Source: Plazaster borealis
Taxonomy: Eukaryota; Echinodermata; Asteroidea; Forcipulatida; Labidiasteridae
Length of the DNA: 64,000 nucleotides
Direction: 5' to 3'
Assembly: GCA_021014325.1 (NCBI GenBank)
Contig: CM037467.1
Span: 11,794,773-11,858,772 of the forward strand
This document shows, in pieces, positions 45,215 through 64,000 of the stretch. A program made the translations under genes and the position numbers. Numbering within the stretch: the stretch's first letter is position 1; the number at the start of each line of letters is the position of its first letter. The notes beneath the pieces were generated by a model. That model had not been told where the DNA came from, made no database searches, and worked only from the letters and a program-made list of their open reading frames with translations.

Positions 45215-45450
45215 ACTTGTGAAGGAGAATTCTTTCACCTTTCTGAAGGTCAAAGGTTACTGTTGAGATGTTGCACATGACTTTTGACCTTTGTGAAGGT
45301 CAAATATGATTTCTAGTGCATGGTGACGTTTCTTAGGGTTAAAGGTTACTGGGTTGTTTAAGACTGTTTCTTGGGATTTGGTGACCTTTTTAAATGTCAA
45401 AGGTCAATGCTTTTACGATGTGACTTGTTGACCTTACAAGAGGTCACAGG
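45215..45450. repeat. Imperfect repeat with AGGTCA half-sites in the KARS1 3' UTR
   Basis: Degenerate units of about 50-65 bp repeat GAAGGTCAAAGGTTAC, TGACCTTTGTGAAGGTCAAA and AATGTCAAAGGTCAATG. AGGTCAAAGGTTA fits a direct-repeat-1 nuclear-receptor site pattern. The function is unknown. Confidence 0.6.
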
Positions 45451-45462
45451 TTATGGTTGCGG

Positions 45463-59027
<13,565 letters not shown>

Positions 59028-59210
59028 AGTTCACGTGTAATGGTGACCTTGAAGGGCGCCCTCCAGCGGCTACCGATTTTGTAAAAAATAACGCTCTCTG
59101 CTAACTTCCCAGTAAAATGATTATTGGCTCGACCCCCTGTACATTATACACGTGATGAAAGACCGATTGGGGGAGGAGTAAACTTTACACAAATTAATGG
59201 GGGTGGGAGG
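59028..59210 (-). promoter_or_regulatory. Probable KARS1 promoter region
   Basis: The sequence just upstream of the KARS1 ATG has a CACGTG E-box about 5 bp away (59032-59037) and a second ACACGTGA at about 59149. No TATA box is evident at a usual distance. The transcription start is not determined. Confidence 0.4.
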
Positions 59211-59393
59211 GGCGTGTAAGAGTTTGATGAATGGGAAGAAGTTTTAAAACGTTCACTTATTTTGTTAAAAGAAATATATAATGTATAATTTCATAAAGGT
59301 TGAATACATCCTTGTCTAAATTATCACCCAATTAAAAATACTAAACAGAAAAAAACACTGCAATAATTTTCAAAGTCACTCATTTTATTTACA

Positions 59394-59399
59394 ATATTA
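59394..59399 (-). terminator. Possible poly(A) signal of TTC19
   Basis: AATAAA on the minus strand, about 535 bp beyond the TTC19 stop. Several further AATAAA hexamers occur at about 59528-59560 and could be used instead. Confidence 0.35.
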
Positions 59400-59444
59400 A
59401 CATTATTGTGGCAATTAATTATAGTTAATTAGTTTCTTTGCCCA

Positions 59445-59915
59445 TACAACATATTCCCATAGACTTTGAGATTTTTCCATTGGAAGTGTCCTTTGCAAAA
59501 TGAAAAACGACTTTGCCCTCTCAAAGATTTATTTATTTATTTATTTTTTATTTATTTAAACCATATTTAACGAGGGTGACCCATCCAGCAAGGCTGATCA
59601 TTTGGGGCCCTCAAGATGAAATTCTAACTTTTGGGCTTTACTAAAATAATGTTAACTTCAGTTTTGGGGGCATTGGTGCCCCTTCAAAATATTCCCATGG
59701 AATTCGAGATTTTTCTATTGGAAGTTCCTTTTGCAAAATGAAAATGTCCTTGCCCTCTCAAAGATGAAATTCAAAGTCTTGGCTTTCTAAAATAATGTTA
59801 ACTTCAGTTTTTTGGCTTTGATGCCCCTTCAAAAGTTTCCCATTGATCTGAAAGATTTTCCAATGGAAGTGCCCTTTGCAAAATGAACTTGCCCTCTCAA
59901 AGATGACATAGTTAT
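59445..59915. repeat. Threefold tandem repeat in the TTC19 3' region
   Basis: Three imperfect units contain GAGATTTTTCCATTGGAAGTG, CTTTGCAAAATGAA and CTTGCCCTCTCAAAGATGA-type blocks. Between them AAAATAATGTTAACTTCAGTTTT is present twice. A TTTA-rich tract (59527-59563) interrupts unit 1. Confidence 0.8.
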
Positions 59916-59933
59916 AAAATTAACAGGCTTTTT

Positions 59934-62900
59934 TTAAGATGTTTGAGCTTTTGTTTTTTGCTTTCCCAGTTTTTCTTTCTTAAGGAAGAGGTTGGTCTGG
60001 AGTTGTGCTATGCTGTTCTTGATTTCTAAGATGGTCGCCGCGTCTCCCTGTTTCTCAGCGAGAGACAAAGCCTTCTTGTAGTGAGTCTCTGCTTCCTCAA
60101 ATTCCTCTGGAGAAAAGAAAAAAGAGGAGGTTGGCGTTAGATGATGAGATAAGCTCTGGACAAAACATCAGGGATGGAAAAGATTGATAAACAAACTTCA
60201 AACATGAAATTGCTGTAGTCCAAGAAACTTTTAATTCTGGAGAATTTTCCAAATATTTGCCAAAAAGCATATATTATTAACAATCAATAGGTTTTTCGTT
60301 TTAAGAGGGCCTACTTTAGTTTTTTACATGATAGTTAACCCTCCAACTGTCTGACCACTCAATATCATCCACTGTGGTTTTGAATAATAGATGCACTATG
60401 CCAGCCTGCAATGCAATGTCATGTGGTGCATCAACACAGTACACAGTCAACCCTCCTACTGTCTCACCACTCAATAACATCCACTGTGGTTTTGAATGGC
60501 AGCCTGCAAAATTATATCATGCGGTGAATGCATCTACGGAGTATGAACATGAAATTCATTCCCTTGGCAGACACAATCATCTAGCCACAGCGAAAGCCGA
60601 TGTCAGCCATGGCCGAAGTTTGTTGTACTTTACCTGTGTGCATTTTCACTGATGCCAGGTTGCAGAGTACCAATGGAAGGTCATGAGGTGACCTCTGCTC
60701 AGCGATGACGAGAGCTTGTTGTATCGTCTCAATGGCTTCAGTGTACCTCCCTCCCAGGTCGTAAACTGTGCCCAGGTCATTCATCAGGACAACAGTCTGA
60801 AAATTGGAATAAACAAATTTGATAAATATTTGCATACAGATAATAAAAACATTGTAAGAGAGGGGGGGCACTAAAAAGGGACTGCAATGGCTAATAAAAT
60901 TTAATTGCAATCGGGGTCAAAATGAAAAAGAAATACAACTTGTTCAAGTTTCATATTCCAGGCTTTTGCAGATTCCATTTTCGGGATTTTATCTTGCAGT
61001 GAGCTGATTTGTTCTATGCTTGTGTCGTACATTTTTGGGTATCTGATTTTTATTTTTATTAGCAATGTATGAATTTAAGAATTTAATTTTGTGGTGCAGA
61101 CCAGTGGGGGTCCACAGAGGTGAAAGGCTTGGAAAGAAACCACTGAACAAACCTGATCCCCATTGTTGTTTGTTGCTATTTTTTAGGGTTTTGAATTTTG
61201 GTTTTTAAGTGGGAGAGGGACACGACTTCCAAGATTATTATATTTGTCAAAACCTTACGTCCTAAAGTGCTTTTTAAAAAGGATCACTTTATTTCAGCCC
61301 CACAATAAACCAATCCCACCTGAGGATGTGGTGCGCCATCAACCTCCAAGTCCTTCTGACATATGACCAAGGCACGCTTGTACATCTCAGTCGACTCCTC
61401 CAGCCTCCCATGAGCAGCCAGTGACCTTGCGTAGGAGTCAAGACACATGCCGAGGAGCGACAGGAGATTCTGTCTCGTCTCATTGTCCTTGGTTTGCTCT
61501 AGCTTCTTCTCTGTCATCGTGATGCACCAACTAAAGCCTTGTTCCGAGTCGGTGTACCTGAACAAAAAATATATAAATACAAAAATTGGTGCAAACGCAC
61601 AATCACTTCCAGTGTTTGTACAAAAATAAAAAGTTCTGGAAAGTATGTACAGGTTTCCTCTTGGTCTTAGAGTTGGAATGCACTGAACTTCCTATTGACA
61701 CATTTTAGAGGATTTACAGATTCTACATCACCATAAAGGACTAGGGTAGTGTGCCTGGGTCTCCCCTTGGTCTAGAGGATGAACCCCCCTGAACCTCATG
61801 GGCGTTACATTTCAGAGGCTTTACAGACTCTCTATCTACATCACCACAAATAAAGAACTAGGTTAGTTGGTTTTTGGTCTCCCCTTGGTCTAGAGGGTGA
61901 AGCCCCCTGAACCTCCTGGCTGTTACATTTTGGAGAATTTACAGACTCTCTATTCTGGTAAGCATAATTTTGTTGTGCTTAGCATCTTTTTGTGCTTAAG
62001 AAGCTCTATGAAATAGGGCCCTGGTTGTAAAATCGTAATGGGGAGGCATGTCTGCAGTCACCATCATCCCTAAGGCTTAATTTCACAGGGTAGTGGGTTT
62101 TTGTTCTGCTTAAGGCAGAAAATATTGCTTAACATCTTGCTGCTAAGCAAAACTAAGCAGGATACCAATTACATTTTGTACATGTGTACAATGGTATTTT
62201 AGCTGGTAAGCTTATTCTGGTAAGCATGATTTGGGATTAGGTTTTACCTCCTCATCCTGTCATACATTCTGGCAAGTTTGAGGGAGATCTCGATGACTGC
62301 GCTGTCGTCTTGCGCCGTCCCGAAGGAGATCATTCTCTTCAGGGTCTCCTTGAAGAGAGCTTCTGCCTTCGTGAGGTTTCCGTGCCTCATGGACAGATTG
62401 GCCATCTTCAATATACAAATAAAATAACTCTAATTAAAGTGCTTTTCAGTTGTCATTTTCAACTGGAAAATATCATCCATCAAAAGACGTGGCATAACAA
62501 TAGAATGTATAAAGTTCAGGATTAAAATCATAGAGAACTGAAAGCATCTGACAAAACTTGCTTTAATAAAAAGCCTGGGGGTTAACTAAAACAAAACTTA
62601 AGACAAAATCTAAACAAGGGCTTGAATCTTACAATGGACCACCGGCCTGAGGCCAGTGATTTCAGTGTCGGGCCAGTAACTTCAAGATAGGAAAAATCAG
62701 GTGGTATTGTTTTATTTTCAATTCAACATCTTTATCTCAAAAGAATGATTTTCAAATGTTGAATTTGAGTCTCACAAAAACCTTTCAATCCTGCTGAGTA
62801 TCACCCATAAAACAGAAGAGATAAATTTTATCTTACTGTTTGTTCAAATAAAACAGTTTAGATGATAAAACTGTGTTCTCACTTTGATTCTAGTCTCTTC

Positions 62901-63315
62901 TCATTTTGATTCTGGTCTTGGAAATAAAATGCAAGTCCAGTAAAGATTTAAAGCTACAAGTCCTGCGGTCTTGTGGATTTTCCCCAAAAATTTTAGCCCT
63001 GAAAACATATACAGCATTTGAACTCGGAGCTTCATATAAACGCTTGAACAGGTCTTACTACATTCACCAAATTGATTCTAATCATAACTGTATGTCCTCA
63101 TTGAACTTGTTTTACTTTATAGTAGACTTCTTTAGACGTCCCTACAACAAAAGATCAAGAATCCTTATGGGGGGATGTGGGCTTGCTGGAGAGGGGTATT
63201 GTACCTGATCAAAAATGTATGTGATGCCATCTTGATGTTTTTGATCCTGCGCCAACTTGAGAGCCTCATGTAAGAGTTCTTCAGCTTCAGCAAGATTTCC
63301 TTTTCCTTCAGCCAA
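59934..63315 (-). CDS. TTC19: Tetratricopeptide repeat protein 19, C-terminal 280 residues (5' part outside window)
   Basis: Exons in transcript order: 63205-63315, 62248-62405, 61320-61557, 60634-60796, 59934-60106; phases join in one frame to a stop (843 nt). The first exon here is internal (acceptor ACAG), so the N-terminus with its mitochondrial presequence lies beyond 64000. The sequence follows human TTC19 (380 aa): AEAEELLHEALKLA, YIFDQMANLSMRHGNLTKAE, EISLKLARMYD, LLGMCLDSYARSL, PHPQTVVLMNDLGTVYDLGGRY and LPLVLCNLASV. Five or so TPR helix pairs are visible, and the product ends in a Lys-rich tail. In mammals TTC19 is an inner-mitochondrial-membrane protein needed for complex III upkeep and clearance of Rieske protein fragments. 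The stop lies about 0.9 kb upstream of the KARS1 start, same strand. Confidence 0.92.
61955..62235. mobile_element. Two family F fragments in TTC19 intron
   Basis: 61955-62022 ends TTTGTGCTTAAGAAGCTCTATGAAATAGGGCCC. 62072-62230 has TTAATTTCACAGGG and GCTAAGCAAAACTAAGCAGGATACC. Both are degraded pieces of the family. Confidence 0.6.
62406..63204. other. TTC19 intron, no recognised feature
   Basis: AT-rich single-copy sequence. Open frames in this stretch lack any family signature. Confidence 0.5.
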
Positions 63316-63553
63316 CTGTTTATAAGAATTAAGACAAGAATCAATATTAAATGAAAATTTGATGATTAAAGTGACTCTTTAAACTTGTTTTCGGTCGGCA
63401 TTCAAATTTGTTTCTTTAATTGCAACGGCTTTCTGACACCCAATGGGTACCTGCGAGGGTAGAGATTGTTGATGTACATGTTTTTGATTGGCGACTTAAC
63501 TTGGCTGCTAGTGCTGCATACATCTAGGAGTTGAGAATGTTTCATGAATGCAT

Positions 63554-63927
63554 TATAGGCACTGTACACGTTTGGTAATTACTCAAAATATATATTAGCA
63601 TAAAAACTTACTTGGTAACGAGCAACAGAGAGCTGTTGATAGTATAAAACATTGTGAGTGACGAATCCCTCTGAAGTAAAGTAGTTTTTGAGATAGAGGT
63701 AATTTCTCACTAAAATATTAAAAGACTTCAGCAAGCCTTTTGTTCTATCTGAAAGCACACAAATTTGTACAACAAAGGAGTTTTTTCTTTCATCATTTTT
63801 CTTGCAACTTCGATGACCAATAATTGAGCCAAAATTTTCAAAGGCTTGTTATTTTATGCATATGTTGGGATACACCAAGTGAGAACACTGGTCTTTGACA
63901 ATTACCAAACGTGTTCAATGACTTTAA
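63554..63927. mobile_element. MITE family A copy in a TTC19 intron
   Basis: Near full length. The left TTAA has decayed to TTAT, but the right end keeps CTTTAA. The body matches 20616-20988. Confidence 0.85.
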
Positions 63928-64000
63928 TGCCCAATGAACAGAGGGAGCACAAGTGTAAAGGGCTACAATGTAATTGTTGGCTTAAAGGCACCTACAAAAT

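Noticed and set aside
61289..61483. Second minus-strand frame within TTC19 exon 3
   Set aside because: A shadow of the TTC19 coding frame, rich in Arg and Cys with no family match.

Overview
Eukaryotic nuclear DNA: about 64 kb of an invertebrate genome. All coding signal lies in short exons (31-437 nt) bounded by GT/AG splice sites, separated by introns full of small foldback transposons, tRNA-derived SINEs and minisatellites. The proteins read like deuterostome orthologues. An echinoderm is the best guess, inferred from the gene set and the style of the TTAA-flanked elements; I cannot prove the species. There is no prokaryotic organisation.

Four genes were assembled by hand from the splice sites. 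(1) A plus-strand phosphatidylinositol-transfer-protein (PITP) homologue, 5520-13037, 10 exons, 275 aa. It has a TATA/Inr promoter, and its first exon encodes a signal peptide, so a normally cytosolic lipid carrier appears to be sent into the secretory pathway. (2) A plus-strand urea transporter (SLC14 family), 27046-42901, 5 coding exons, 386 aa, with substitutions in both UT signature motifs. (3) Minus-strand lysyl-tRNA synthetase (KARS1), 59027 to 45463, 15 coding exons, 578 aa. An alternative upstream exon (56586-56746) would give a mitochondrial form with the same splice phase. (4) The C-terminal 280 residues of minus-strand TTC19, 63315 to 59934; its 5' exons lie beyond the right edge. 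The urea transporter and KARS1 converge near 44.4-44.8 kb. TTC19 lies upstream of KARS1 in the same orientation, with 0.9 kb between coding regions.

Layout: 1-4.0 kb is one copy of a segmental duplication whose second copy is at 13.2-16.2 kb, so the PITP gene sits between direct repeats. This predicts another PITP copy just left of the window. 4.65-5.40 kb is a local tandem duplication abutting the PITP promoter. 16.2-27 kb is intergenic, with many miniature elements, one LINE relic and no convincing protein gene. 27-44.4 kb is the urea transporter, with a 9.2 kb second intron that holds a repeat array with a hammerhead-ribozyme-like core (35.5-36.2 kb). 44.8-59 kb is KARS1, including a strange GC-rich, strand-skewed island and an adjoining AT-rich tract in intron 1. 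59.3-64 kb is TTC19.

The genes have unrelated housekeeping or transport roles: lysine charging in cytosol and mitochondria, respiratory complex III maintenance, urea permeation and lipid exchange. Nothing suggests an operon-like system. The strongest novelty is the signal-peptide-bearing PITP with an altered inositol-binding residue, within a tandemly duplicated block.
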